Positions 14,932-25,248 of a stretch of DNA of 64,000 bases are shown here, one piece after another (within the stretch, counting starts at the first letter, position 1; every line of letters begins with the position of its first letter). The notes under the pieces were generated by a model. It ran no database searches. It was not told where the DNA came from and worked only from the letters and a program-made list of their open reading frames with translations. Source of the DNA: Desulfosporosinus lacus DSM 15449 (GTDB lineage Bacteria; Bacillota; Desulfitobacteriia; Desulfitobacteriales; Desulfitobacteriaceae); the NCBI RefSeq assembly GCF_900129935.1, contig NZ_FQXJ01000004.1:434001-498000 (forward strand), in the 5' to 3' direction. The position numbers were made by a program, and so were the translations under genes.

Positions 14932-17409
14932 TTACTTAACAACAATGTTAACCAGCTTCCCCGGTACCGTAATGACTTTCATGATGGTTTTTCCGGCAGT
15001 CCATTCAGCAACTTTAGGCTGAGCAAGCACTAGTTTTTCCAGGTCAGCAGCCGAAATTTCCGCAGCCACTTGAATCCGTTCCCGAACTTTCCCGTTCACC
15101 TGAAGAATTACCGTCACTTCATCTTGTACGAGAGCCGCTTCATCCACTATAGGCCATGGCTGTAAATGAATGCTCTCTGTATGTCCAAGTTCTCGCCAAA
15201 GTTCTTCCGTAATATGCGGAGCAATCGGGGCAAGAAGTATAAGAATCCCTTCCAAAGCCTCTCGACCCACTGCAGCATCCGCTGTCGGCTGCTCCTTATA
15301 GATATACAGAGCATTAACCCATTCCATAATAGTACTAATGGCAGTATTAAAGTTATAACGCTTTCCGATGTCAACGGTTACCCTCTGGATAGCCATGTGT
15401 GTGTGGCGTCGCATTTCTTTACTGACTGGGTCTAATTTCCCCCATCTGTCCGTTGGGTGCTCTTTTAAAAGTGGCTCATATTGAGCAGCCAAGCGCCAAA
15501 TTCGATTCAGAAAACGATAACACCCTTCAACCCCTTGATCACTCCATTCCAGATCTCTCTCCGGTGGAGCAGCAAACAGAATGAACAAACGGGCCGTATC
15601 TGCCCCATATTTCCCAATAATTGCTCCGGGGCTAACCACATTCCCCTTGGATTTAGACATCTTTGAGCCATTCATACAAACCATACCTTGGGTTAGCAGG
15701 TTTTGGAAAGGTTCATCCGCTTCCAAGTAGCCAAAATCCCTTAAGCCCTTCGTAAAAAAGCGCGCATATAGCAGATGCAGAATCGCATGTTCTACCCCGC
15801 CAACATATTGATCGACATTCATCCACTGATTAACCGCCTTTTTAGAAAAGGCCTCCTCATCATTACGAGGGTCAGTATAACGAAGGAAATACCAAGAAGA
15901 ACAGGCGAAGGTATCCATCGTATCCGTTTCACGCCGAGCAGCGCCCCCGCACTTAGGACATGTCGTTTCAATAAACGAGGGGGATGTAGCAAGGGGATTT
16001 TCCCCTGCTTTAAAGACCACATCCGGCGGCAGCATCACCGGCAGCTGTTCCTCCGGAACCGGTAAGGTTCCGCAGGAATCACAATAAATCATAGGAATAG
16101 GCGCGCCCCAATAACGTTGACGAGAAATCAGCCAATCACGCAAACGGAAATTAACCTTCCGCTGACCAATACCCAGGCGCTCTGCTTCATCGGCAATCCG
16201 TTCCAAAGCCTCATCACTGCCGAGTCCATCGAAGGCATGGGAATTAACCATAATCCCTTCTCCTGTGAAAGCCGCTTTGAGGGGTTGATCCTTCGCTTCA
16301 GGTGAGCTCCCGGGAGGCACAATAACTGTTTTAATTTCTAAGCTATACTTCGTGGCAAATTCAAAGTCCCTTTCATCATGAGCCGGCACGCCCATGACCG
16401 CTCCGGTTCCGTATTCCAACAGAACATAGTTAGCAATCCAAATAGGCACTTTTTTACCACTCAGGGGATTCAGACAATGTGCCCCGATAAACAACCCTTC
16501 CTTTTCTGCATCCGTAGAAGTTCGGGCAATTTCATTGAGACCTTTCATTTTTTCAATAAAAGCCAACACATCTGCCTCGTAGTCTGTCCCACTCACCAGT
16601 TCAAGGACGAGTGGGTGTTCCGGAGCCAAGACCAAATAGCTCACCCCAAAAAGAGTATCAACTCGGGTGGTATATACGGAGATCTTCTCAGGACGCTCTT
16701 CCAGCGCAAAGTTCACTTCCACGCCTTCAGAACGGCCAATCCAGTTGCGTTGCATAGTTTTAACCTTTTCAGGCCATCCCGGCAACTTATCGAGATCCTG
16801 AAGCAAGACATCCGCATAATCCGTGATTTTGAAAAACCACTGTTCCAGACTTTTCTTTGTCACCAGCGTATCACACCGCTCACACCCGCCGTCCACAACT
16901 TGTTCATTAGCGAGCACTGTGGCACAGGAAGGACACCAGTTAACGGCAGCCTTCTTCTTATACACCAAACCATGTTTATGAAACTCTAAAAACAACCACT
17001 GTGTCCATTTATAATAACCCGGATGACATGTCGCCATTTCCCGGTCCCAGTCATAGGAAATCCCCATCTCTTGGAGCTGGCGCCGCATATTCGCGATATT
17101 CTTCCAAGTCCAGTCTGCCGGAGGAGTCTGGTGCTTAATGGCGGCATTTTCCGCCGGCAAGCCAAATGCGTCCCATCCGATGGGGTGAAGCACATTATGG
17201 CCCGTCATTCGCTTATAGCGAGCAATAACATCCGCTATAGAATAATTACGCACATGCCCCATATGCAAATCTCCCGAAGGATAAGGAAACATAGCTAAAG
17301 CATAATACTTCGGCTTTGAGGAATCTTCCTCCGTTTTGTAAGCTTTGCTATCCACCCACTCTTTCTGCCACTTCGATTCGATCTCAGGAAACGAGTACCT
17401 CTCTTGCAT
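14932..17409 (-). CDS. leuS: Leucyl-tRNA synthetase
   Basis: LeuRS charges tRNA-Leu. The 825-residue class Ia enzyme carries the HIGH-type motif in [16 protein letters not shown] (near residue 50). The CP1 editing domain has the threonine-rich [14 protein letters not shown] (near 250) and ends before [15 protein letters not shown]. The KMSKS motif lies in [17 protein letters not shown] (near 580), followed by the anticodon-binding domain and the short C-terminal domain ending [11 protein letters not shown]. Zinc-type Cys pairs occur in [21 protein letters not shown]. Expression should be controlled by the T-box leader 230-460 nt upstream. Start ATG 17409 follows AAGGGGGAAGG. A strong terminator ends the unit. 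Confidence 0.98.
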   Translation of the reverse strand: MQERYSFPEIESKWQKEWVDSKAYKTEEDSSKPKYYALAMFPYPSGDLHMGHVRNYSIADVIARYKRMTGHNVLHPIGWDAFGLPAENAAIKHQTPPADWTWKNIANMRRQLQEMGISYDWDREMATCHPGYYKWTQWLFLEFHKHGLVYKKKAAVNWCPSCATVLANEQVVDGGCERCDTLVTKKSLEQWFFKITDYADVLLQDLDKLPGWPEKVKTMQRNWIGRSEGVEVNFALEERPEKISVYTTRVDTLFGVSYLVLAPEHPLVLELVSGTDYEADVLAFIEKMKGLNEIARTSTDAEKEGLFIGAHCLNPLSGKKVPIWIANYVLLEYGTGAVMGVPAHDERDFEFATKYSLEIKTVIVPPGSSPEAKDQPLKAAFTGEGIMVNSHAFDGLGSDEALERIADEAERLGIGQRKVNFRLRDWLISRQRYWGAPIPMIYCDSCGTLPVPEEQLPVMLPPDVVFKAGENPLATSPSFIETTCPKCGGAARRETDTMDTFACSSWYFLRYTDPRNDEEAFSKKAVNQWMNVDQYVGGVEHAILHLLYARFFTKGLRDFGYLEADEPFQNLLTQGMVCMNGSKMSKSKGNVVSPGAIIGKYGADTARLFILFAAPPERDLEWSDQGVEGCYRFLNRIWRLAAQYEPLLKEHPTDRWGKLDPVSKEMRRHTHMAIQRVTVDIGKRYNFNTAISTIMEWVNALYIYKEQPTADAAVGREALEGILILLAPIAPHITEELWRELGHTESIHLQPWPIVDEAALVQDEVTVILQVNGKVRERIQVAAEISAADLEKLVLAQPKVAEWTAGKTIMKVITVPGKLVNIVVK

Positions 17410-17635
17410 AAAAACCTTCCCCCTTAGAATAAGTCACTCACTGTATATTCTCTAATTTGAAATAAGTATTAGTTATATTTTATCCACTCATTAGTATTGC
17501 CGAAACATAGGGATCTGAACTAATATAAGAAACTTGGCTAGAACCAAGACCCTGGCTCAGCTCATAGAAGGCAAGAAAGCCTTCAAGAAAGTTGTCATTT
17601 CTGAATGATACTGTCAATTTATAATGCCCTGAACT

Positions 17636-17870
17636 ATAAAAATCTCCCGTCCCTAAAGGGACGAGAGATCTACTCCCGTGGTACCACCCATCTTCATTAG
17701 TGCTTAAGCGATCTTAACGGTTCGCACCGGTGTTCATTGTAACCTGAACACAGCTCCAGGGCGAGTTCCCGAAGTTCCCAATAACGGCTTGCACCTTCCG
17801 CCGCCTCTCTTAAGAGGGTTCCACAGTACTGCTCCCTATCCCAGCATTTACGTGTTTAAAATATATGCTC
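17636..17870 (-). promoter_or_regulatory. T-box leader (leucine) controlling leuS
   Basis: On the minus strand the region holds a stem I with the AGTA/GGGAGCAGTACTG elements, then the T-box core GGGTGGTACCACGG (17676-17689). A terminator follows, ATCTCTCGTCCC-TTTA-GGGACGGGAGAT plus T5 (17636-17669). Candidate Leu specifier codons CTT and CTC sit in GGGAACTTCGGGAACTCGCC (CTC at 17763-17765). An uncharged tRNA-Leu would pair with the specifier and with the UGG of the T-box, favouring the antiterminator. The element begins directly after the rsfS stop codon. T-box identity is clear; the specifier assignment is by inspection. Confidence 0.93.
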
Positions 17871-17877
17871 ATTAGAA

Positions 17878-18237
17878 TTAATGCTCGACGGGACTCACTG
17901 ACATGACTTCCGCATCTTTCCACAGACGTTCAAGCTGATAAAACTCCCGTTGATCCGGAGTCATAACATGAATCACTAAATCACCGCCACAATCCATCAA
18001 GACCCAGTTGGCCGTTGGCAATCCTTCAAGATGAACAACCGGTATTCCTATCTCCGGCAACTTTTCTTCCAAATGGTCAGTAATGGCTTTAACCTGAGTG
18101 GCGGTATTTCCAGTCACAATCAAGCAATAATCCGTAACCATGGAAATCCCCTTTAAACTCAGAAGGGTAATGTCCCCACCTTTTTTGTCTTCAACAAAAT
18201 CGACAACCTTATCGAGTATTTTTTGATCCAGTTCCAA
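17878..18237 (-). CDS. rsfS: Ribosome silencing factor RsfS
   Basis: RsfS (Iojap/YbeB/YqeL family) binds L14 on the 50S subunit and blocks subunit joining when nutrients are scarce. The 119-residue protein has the family core KGGDITLLSLKGISMVTDYC, then IVTGNTATQVKAI, WVLMDCGGDLVIHVM and QREFYQLERLWKDAE. It starts at TTG 18237, chosen because AAAGGAGG lies 8 nt upstream; this start is inside yqeK, overlapping it by 29 nt, so the two are coupled. The stop is followed at once by the leuS T-box. Confidence 0.95.
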   Translation of the reverse strand: MELDQKILDKVVDFVEDKKGGDITLLSLKGISMVTDYCLIVTGNTATQVKAITDHLEEKLPEIGIPVVHLEGLPTANWVLMDCGGDLVIHVMTPDQREFYQLERLWKDAEVMSVSPVEH

Positions 18238-18808
18238 TATTTAACCTCCTTTGTAAATCATCAAACGTCAATTGAGTTAATGGATGAATGGGGCGTTTGC
18301 TTTCTCTCAGATATATTAAAGTGTGTTCAACACAGGCCAACGTACCCTTTTCTAAATTATCATACAAGGATTGACGCAAAATGTCCACTTTTGGAAAATC
18401 ACGATCACGTTCCGTTAGATCAGCACTGTAAATGAGCATCTCCAATGGTCCCATTCCCGGTCTTCCTAAAGTATGATTCTCAACAGCCGCTAAAACTTCT
18501 GCATCATCTAACCCATAATAATGTTCCAACCAATAAGCAGCCACCGGCCCGTGCAAAACATAGGGACTCTTCTCATCCTCAGGATAATGCAGCAAATCCC
18601 ACCGTCGCGCGTACCTAAGTTGATTATTCAAAGAAACTTCTTTTGCTAAATCATGCACTAACCCTGCACAACGAGCCCTGACAGGATCCAACCCATGATG
18701 ACCAGCCAGTTGCTCTGCCCAATCTGCCACACCTAAGGTATGCCTGAATCGCTCCTCTGAAAGAACACGGGCCGCCAGATCCCTTAGCACTTCAACCTGC
18801 AATATCAC
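18209..18808 (-). CDS. yqeK: HD-domain Ap4A hydrolase YqeK
   Basis: YqeK-family HD phosphohydrolases symmetrically cleave diadenosine tetraphosphate. The 199 residues include the metal-binding pattern FRHTLGVADWAEQLA, then CAGLVHDLAKEVSL (the HD pair), VLHGPVAAYWLEH (conserved His) and AVENHTLGRPGMGPLE. The order nadD-(RRM)-yqeK-rsfS-leuS is a widely conserved Firmicutes arrangement. The start is ATG 18808, and the C-terminus overlaps rsfS. Confidence 0.93.
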   Translation of the reverse strand: MILQVEVLRDLAARVLSEERFRHTLGVADWAEQLAGHHGLDPVRARCAGLVHDLAKEVSLNNQLRYARRWDLLHYPEDEKSPYVLHGPVAAYWLEHYYGLDDAEVLAAVENHTLGRPGMGPLEMLIYSADLTERDRDFPKVDILRQSLYDNLEKGTLACVEHTLIYLRESKRPIHPLTQLTFDDLQRRLNIGTGSKNTR

Positions 18809-18885
18809 ATATCCCCGCTCCTCTTTTATCTACACATTCTCTTTAATAATCTATTTTATCAACTAAACGCTTACGATGCAAAATA

Positions 18886-18921
18886 TTAAATGGGAGACCC
18901 CCACAAGCAGAGGTCTCCCAT
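18886..18921 (-). terminator. Probable terminator of the RRM-protein gene
   Basis: A perfect 9-bp stem, TGGGAGACC with GGTCTCCCA, is followed on the minus strand by TTTAATATTTT. It lies just past the RRM gene stop. Confidence 0.6.
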
Positions 18922-18933
18922 ACAGTCGCAGGG

Positions 18934-19185
18934 TTACATTTGTTTTGGTTTAGCTTCGTTGACCGTTAATGGTCTTCCACCAAAATCTTTGCCATTTAGC
19001 TCTTCCGCCATACGTGCTGCATCCGCTTCCTCAACCTCGATAAACCCAAATCCTCGGGACCGGCCAGTTTCACGATCGGTAATAATCCGACTGCTTTCAA
19101 CTTGACCATATTCACTAAAGAATTGACCAAGCTCTTCAGCTGTCGTATTCCACGGAAGATTTCCGACATAAAGTGTTGTTGGCAT
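18934..19185 (-). CDS. Single-RRM RNA-binding protein
   Basis: An 83-residue protein consisting of one RNA recognition motif. RNP2 is TLYVGNLPW (near residue 4) and RNP1 is RSRGFGFIEV (near 44). The order of strands and helices is complete, and the basic tail is short (NEAKPKQM). Bacterial single-RRM proteins of this type (Rbp-like) bind single-stranded RNA and are often cold- or stress-induced. The start is taken as ATG 19185, because GAGGTG lies 8 nt before it; the upstream GTG overlaps that ribosome site. It is a separate unit inserted between nadD and yqeK, which are more often adjacent. Confidence 0.92.
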   Translation of the reverse strand: MPTTLYVGNLPWNTTAEELGQFFSEYGQVESSRIITDRETGRSRGFGFIEVEEADAARMAEELNGKDFGGRPLTVNEAKPKQM

Positions 19186-19327
19186 GATAACTGTCACCTC
19201 AATCTTGTATTAATCATTGATCGTTTTTAGTATGATCAAATCCCGACAGAGTATGCGAAATAAAAACAATCATTAATTACCTAAATAAAGCAGTTTATAG
19301 TGTTTTTGTTGCATAAATTAATTCACA

Positions 19328-19957
19328 TCATGAACCTGAATAAAGTCTATGCTGTTCAAGATAAAGACGCACAGTCTCAGGCAAAAGGTAACGAATGGGC
19401 TCTCCACGCCGGACCCTCGCTCTAATATCCGTCGAAGAAATCGCTAAGGCGGGAACCTCCAGGTAATGAATTTTACCCTGAGTCTCAGGATGTTCCTGTT
19501 GAACCTTCAGAAAAAAATCACTGGCATCAAACCCTGGGCGCGCTGCGCCAATATATTGAACTAACCTAAAGATTTCTTCCGCCTCACGCCAAGAAAAGAT
19601 CTCTAACAAAGCATCTGATCCTGTAATAAAATAAAGCTCATGGTCCGGCCAGTCACGGCGTAAAACACGCAAGGTTTCAACCGTGTAGGACGGCCCCTCC
19701 CTCTCAATTTCCACCCGTGAAATATCAAAGGCCGGGTTATCATGAATAGCTAGTTTCACCATCTCATAGCGCATTTCTGCTGCTGAGATGTCTTTTCTGT
19801 CTTTATGTGGAGGCGTCCCCGTCGGTATAAATAACACTTTGCTCAACTTAAACTCAGCGCGTGCCATTTCCGCAGCAACCAGATGCCCATAATGAATCGG
19901 GTCAAAAGTCCCACCCATAATTCCCAGTCTATTCACTTTTTCTTTTGGATTATTCAT
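19328..19957 (-). CDS. nadD: Nicotinate-nucleotide adenylyltransferase
   Basis: NadD converts nicotinate mononucleotide and ATP to deamido-NAD in NAD synthesis. The 209-residue nucleotidyltransferase has GIMGGTFDPIHYGHLVAAE near the start, with the (T/H)xGH motif in HYGH. FIPTGTPPHKD follows near residue 45, then YFITGSDALLEI near 110 and the ISSTDIRARVRRG signature near 175. The start is ATG 19957 with GGAGAAAG upstream. It closes the conserved block that normally continues upstream into yhbY/obg; here about 31 kb of accessory DNA intervenes. Confidence 0.95.
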   Translation of the reverse strand: MNNPKEKVNRLGIMGGTFDPIHYGHLVAAEMARAEFKLSKVLFIPTGTPPHKDRKDISAAEMRYEMVKLAIHDNPAFDISRVEIEREGPSYTVETLRVLRRDWPDHELYFITGSDALLEIFSWREAEEIFRLVQYIGAARPGFDASDFFLKVQQEHPETQGKIHYLEVPALAISSTDIRARVRRGEPIRYLLPETVRLYLEQHRLYSGS

Positions 19958-20186
19958 TAGTCTTTCTCCATGGTCTAAAGCTGCTCAACTTCGGCGCTTA
20001 ATTTATTGATAGCTTATTATTTATGTAAAGTTCGCTAGCAGAGTACAATCTCTCTCATATGTATTATGCCATAGTATATCGGCTGTGTATACCAAGAACG
20101 AGGTTACTCTATTCAGCGACTGCCTGGGCACTTATTTACAAAGCCCAAAAAATGTTCCATATTGCAACAAGAGATTACCACTCTTC

Positions 20187-21080
20187 CTAATTGATTTCCA
20201 CCCTGTTCCGGCCCTTCGCTTTAGCTTGATACAGCTTTTCATCACTCTTTTGAATAATTTCGCTTCCCGTCAGATAATCCTTTGAATTTTTATGAAAAAT
20301 ACCCATGCTCACGGTTAAATGAATATTTTCTTTACCATCTATATTAAAGCTTAGCCCTTCAATCTTTTCCCGAATTCTTTCACACATCTGCCATGTACCT
20401 TGTTTATCGATTTCAGGTAAAACAAGGCTAAATTCTTCTCCGCCATATCTGCTTACGATATCTCCTTTGCGCACTGAATTCTTTAAAATGTTGGCGAGTT
20501 CTTTCAAAACGATATTTCCTGAGGTATGTCCATATGTGTCATTAATTCTTTTGAAGTGATCGACATCGATCATGACAAATGCTATGTCACCATCTTTTCT
20601 TTGTTGTTTAGCAAGTTCCTTCTCAAACAAATCAACGAGTAATGCATGATTATATAAACCCGTTAACCTATCTTTCATTGCCAGTTCCTTTAATAGGTCC
20701 TGACTTTCTTTAAACCGCAGTGCTGATTGAATTCTGGCAATGACTTCTATTTCATCTATAGGCTTTTTTATATAGTCAAAGGCACCATACTCCAGAGCCT
20801 TTTTTACATCGATTCCTTCTGCTTTTGCAGTCACCATAATAACAGGAATGTCATTCACTTCATCATTTTCCTTTAACAACTTACAAACCTCAAAACCATC
20901 CAACCCAGGCATCATAATATCCAGCAGAATGACGTCCGGTAGAAGTTTCAGTGTCATTTCAAGAACACTTAACCCATTATCCGTTGAGTACACGATAAAA
21001 TTTTCATCTTCTAAAATATCCGTTAACAACTTTACATTCAGCTTATGATCATCGACGACCAATACTTTTCTTCCATTCAA
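20187..21080 (-). CDS. Response regulator with GGDEF domain (PleD-like diguanylate cyclase)
   Basis: The protein (297 residues) has a receiver domain at about 1-120, with the acidic pair in LVVDDHKLN, the phosphoacceptor Asp54 in VILLDIMMPG and the conserved Lys in KKPID. A GGDEF domain follows at about 135-297, with the active-site motif RYGGEEFSLVL. The allosteric I-site RxxD is present as RKGD, five residues before GGEEF, so c-di-GMP product inhibition is expected. It lies 42 nt downstream of a histidine kinase gene and is almost certainly its partner; phosphorylation should drive dimerisation and c-di-GMP synthesis. Confidence 0.93.
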   Translation of the reverse strand: MNGRKVLVVDDHKLNVKLLTDILEDENFIVYSTDNGLSVLEMTLKLLPDVILLDIMMPGLDGFEVCKLLKENDEVNDIPVIMVTAKAEGIDVKKALEYGAFDYIKKPIDEIEVIARIQSALRFKESQDLLKELAMKDRLTGLYNHALLVDLFEKELAKQQRKDGDIAFVMIDVDHFKRINDTYGHTSGNIVLKELANILKNSVRKGDIVSRYGGEEFSLVLPEIDKQGTWQMCERIREKIEGLSFNIDGKENIHLTVSMGIFHKNSKDYLTGSEIIQKSDEKLYQAKAKGRNRVEIN

Positions 21081-21122
21081 ATTACATGACTCCGATCCAA
21101 TTTTTTTCGAATCCGTTGTTAT

Positions 21123-22793
21123 TTACTTATCTTGATTTTCTTGAGAATTCTCAAGGTCAACATTTTCACTCGATACATCTATAGGCAGATAAACAGTAAA
21201 ACAACTTCCCATTCCCAGTGAACTTGTAACCTCAATTCTACCCCCAAGAAGTTCAACAAAACTTTTAGTTATGGATAGTCCAAGCCCCGTTCCTCCAACT
21301 TTACGGGTGTAAGAACCGTCCACTTGTCTGAACTCATCAAAGATATTTTGGAGATTTTCAGCGGCAATCCCAATCCCTTGGTCTTTTACTTTTATACAAT
21401 AATCATTCGAAATCCTCTCAACTTGAATTTTTATTGTTCCTTTTTCGGAATACTTTATGGCATTGCTTATGAGATTAATCAGAATCTGTTTTATCTTAAG
21501 CCTATCACTTTTCATTATCATATTATTTTCACTTGATAAGATTTCACATTCATATTCTAAGTTTTTAGATTCGACTAATGTTTTTGTCATATCATTTACT
21601 TCTACAATTGCATCATTTAAACTAAAGGTTTCAGTTTGGATGTTCATTTTCCCGGCTTCCATCTTAGAATAATCTAAAAGATTACTGATTAAGTCTAATA
21701 GATGATAGGCTTCTTCTTTAACAATTTTTAAGTTCTCGAGCTGGGTAGCCGGGAGGATATCTCCGGATTTCTTAATAACACGGGTGGTGAAACCAATAAT
21801 TGAGTTAAGTGGAGTTCTTAATTCATGAGACACATTCGCTAAAAACTGGCTTTTTGACTTATTTGCCTCGTTAGCTTCGTTCATTTGTACTTGTATAGCT
21901 TCATTCTTAACACATAATTCATCTTCTCTTGTTTGGATCGCAATCAGCATCAGATTAAAATTCTTAATTAACACGGCTAAATCTTTGTCGGTTGTCAATT
22001 GTATGGGTGTTTGATAATTATGTTTTGTGATGTTCTCCGTAGCGGCAATCAACATTTTAATTGGATTAGTTATCGATAATGAAGTGAAAATCGAGACTAA
22101 AATTGCCGAGATTGTTATGATCAGTCCTCCGATGAGGATTGATAGATAGGTATTAAATTGTGTCGTTATCAAGTTCTCGCTTTTTTCTCCTAATAATTTC
22201 TTCCCTTCATTATTAATATCATCAAGAATGGCACTTAAATTATCTCTTAATTCCTTCCCTTTATCTGAGTGAAAAAGATCTTCTGCCTTTTCAGGTCCAT
22301 TCGGAGGCAATCCGGGTATGAAATCAGGGGGTCCCTCCAGAAAGGAGCTCTGAAGTTGAACCCGAGTATTATTGTCCGATGAAAGTATTTCCATTCGCTT
22401 TTGGGCGAGGATATCCATTTGAAACCCCAACCATAGTCGATATGCTTTGCTGAGATCTTCCAGCATTATCAATTGTGTCTCATTCCCAGAAACCAGCCGT
22501 TTAAGTCCATCATAATGGAATTGAAAATCCGACCTCCCTGTATTATAGGGTTCCAGAAATTTTTCGTCCCCGGTGATGATATACCCCCTTCCCCCTGCAT
22601 CAATATTGAAAATACATCTTAAAATCGCATCAGATTCTCGCAATGCCTGATAATTGGAAAGGTTTGTCGCAACAACCTTAGACACTTTAGTAAAATTCAT
22701 ATATGTGTAGCCAAGAACCATCAACATAAGAACTATGGAAATGCCAAAACCTAAGTATAGTTTTTGCCTGATCGTAAGCCTATTTGATATCAC
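21123..22793 (-). CDS. CHASE3-like sensor histidine kinase
   Basis: The 556-residue membrane kinase starts with a helix at about 14-30. An extracytoplasmic helical domain of CHASE3 type follows (IDAGGRGYIITGDEKFLEPYN is the typical segment), then a second helix at about 215-238 and a HAMP linker (NPIKMLIAATENI). The HisKA domain has the phosphorylated His in NVSHELRTPLNSIIGF (near 323). The HATPase domain carries the N box LISNAIKYSEKG, DQGIGIA and GTGLGLS. It lies directly upstream of the receiver-GGDEF gene, forming a two-gene signalling unit. The ligand is unknown; CHASE3 domains rarely reveal it. Confidence 0.92.
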   Translation of the reverse strand: MISNRLTIRQKLYLGFGISIVLMLMVLGYTYMNFTKVSKVVATNLSNYQALRESDAILRCIFNIDAGGRGYIITGDEKFLEPYNTGRSDFQFHYDGLKRLVSGNETQLIMLEDLSKAYRLWLGFQMDILAQKRMEILSSDNNTRVQLQSSFLEGPPDFIPGLPPNGPEKAEDLFHSDKGKELRDNLSAILDDINNEGKKLLGEKSENLITTQFNTYLSILIGGLIITISAILVSIFTSLSITNPIKMLIAATENITKHNYQTPIQLTTDKDLAVLIKNFNLMLIAIQTREDELCVKNEAIQVQMNEANEANKSKSQFLANVSHELRTPLNSIIGFTTRVIKKSGDILPATQLENLKIVKEEAYHLLDLISNLLDYSKMEAGKMNIQTETFSLNDAIVEVNDMTKTLVESKNLEYECEILSSENNMIMKSDRLKIKQILINLISNAIKYSEKGTIKIQVERISNDYCIKVKDQGIGIAAENLQNIFDEFRQVDGSYTRKVGGTGLGLSITKSFVELLGGRIEVTSSLGMGSCFTVYLPIDVSSENVDLENSQENQDK

Positions 22794-22935
22794 TCAGTCT
22801 CCCCCTAATGATTGTGATAATTTTAATTTTTTATTATAATCAATTAAAACAAGATTTTTCCAAAAATATAATTTTTATAATATTATACGTGTTATTGTTG
22901 TAAAACTCAATCTCATGTCATTATTTGTCGCTTTT
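22794..22935. other. AT-rich upstream region of the kinase/cyclase operon
   Basis: Very AT-rich. It presumably holds the operon promoter on the minus strand, but no single -35/-10 pair stands out. Confidence 0.3.
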
Positions 22936-23050
22936 TAAGTTTCTCGTTCTGCAGCGCACATTTGCATAAGGACAGTTTGGCAACTTCCTGCTACGACCGA
23001 ATTTTCTCGTCCCCCTTTTAAAGGCAAAACTCTTATCTGTAATTCGGCCG
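22936..23050 (-). pseudogene. Fragment of an ABC-F ATPase gene (remnant A)
   Basis: Read on the minus strand, this stretch aligns with the end of the second ATPase domain and the linker of the ABC-F gene at 27149-29095. ITDKSFAFKRG corresponds to VTDKIFAFEGDG, and the C-A-A-E-R-E-T segment corresponds to Y-A-A-E-Q-E-A. Nucleotide matches are close around CTGCAGCG and AAAGGCAAAACTCTTATCTGTAA. The frame is broken between these points and stops after RET. It is a decayed piece of a paralogue, not a functional gene. Confidence 0.6.
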
Positions 23051-23366
23051 ACCGTGGAATGAGATTGGTATACAGTCAATATACAATCAATAAACTATTT
23101 ATAATGGAAAGGATGTGAATACACCTGGTTTACAGTTAGTGCGTAGGAAAAATCTATTATCAGCTATTGCTTCCTTGCATTTAGGTAAGAAGTTTAAACA
23201 TTATATGGGTAAAACGCAAGTTAAGGTATCTTCAACCCTGACCTGCGTTTTACCTTAGAGAAGATTCTTATTGGTTTGCAGATAGATGCTTCCTGGTACG
23301 TGAATATCATTTTATGATCCTTTTGGATAGACCGCTTCCTAAAAGACTCGAACTGTTATTTCTAAA
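23051..23366. other. Gap downstream of the collagen-like gene
   Basis: About 300 nt without a gene. An imperfect inverted pair around GGTAAAACGCA...TGCGTTTTACC at 23207-23254 can form a hairpin, and could end transcription from the right although it sits over 110 nt past the stop. Confidence 0.4.
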
Positions 23367-24878
<1,512 letters not shown>

Positions 24879-24905
24879 TTACTTACCACCTTAATTCTAT
24901 TTTTC

Positions 24906-25060
24906 CTATAATATTCCATTTTTACCATGGATGTCACTTTGAGCTTGTCGAGCTAAAATTTTTCCCAAGCCATTTAACAGCCTGTTCAGTTTCTCGCTCT
25001 TCAGCGTATGAGACAATTTGCAACTTTGAGACACTGTTCTCTGCAATGAAGCAGAGCCCA
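24906..25060 (-). pseudogene. Fragment of an ABC-F ATPase gene (remnant B)
   Basis: On the minus strand TACGCTGAAGAGCGAGAAAC and the following TGAACAGGCTGTTAAAT match the linker of the intact ABC-F gene (27149-29095), where the protein reads YAAEQEAEQAVK. The translation in that frame is YAEERETEQAVKWLGKNF. It then drifts and no ATPase motif remains. Together with remnant A it brackets the collagen-like gene, and the two remnants overlap over the same 45 nt of the parent gene. Confidence 0.6.
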
Positions 25061-25100
25061 CATCAGGCAGACATACCAGTACACTGGGAAATATGTTTGA

Positions 25101-25152
25101 AATAAGAACACGGGTGCAGGAAGATTGTTCTTCCTGCACCCGTGTTCTTATT
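25101..25152 (-). repeat. Perfect 24-bp stem-loop downstream of the first ABC-F gene
   Basis: AATAAGAACACGGGTGCAGG plus AAGA pairs perfectly with its complement across a 4-nt TTGT loop. It is about 100 nt after the ABC-F stop. No T-run follows on the minus strand, so terminator function is possible but not typical. Confidence 0.8.
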
Positions 25153-25248
25153 CTGTCCGTCCGCTCAATCAAGTCCGATCAGTTATCCTATCCGAACTGC
25201 CACCCAGGACGCAACCACTCGTTTCAAGTCCTAATCGTGTGCTTCTCC

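Noticed and set aside
15147-17298. Several frames of 60-200 codons on both strands within leuS
   Set aside because: All lie inside the leuS coding region, lack family motifs and start without ribosome sites.
17524-17605. A plus-strand stretch reading RTKTLAQLIEGKKAFKKVVI that faintly recalls the end of a LeuRS-like domain
   Set aside because: It is on the opposite strand to leuS, the similarity is a few residues only, and there is no start or ribosome site.
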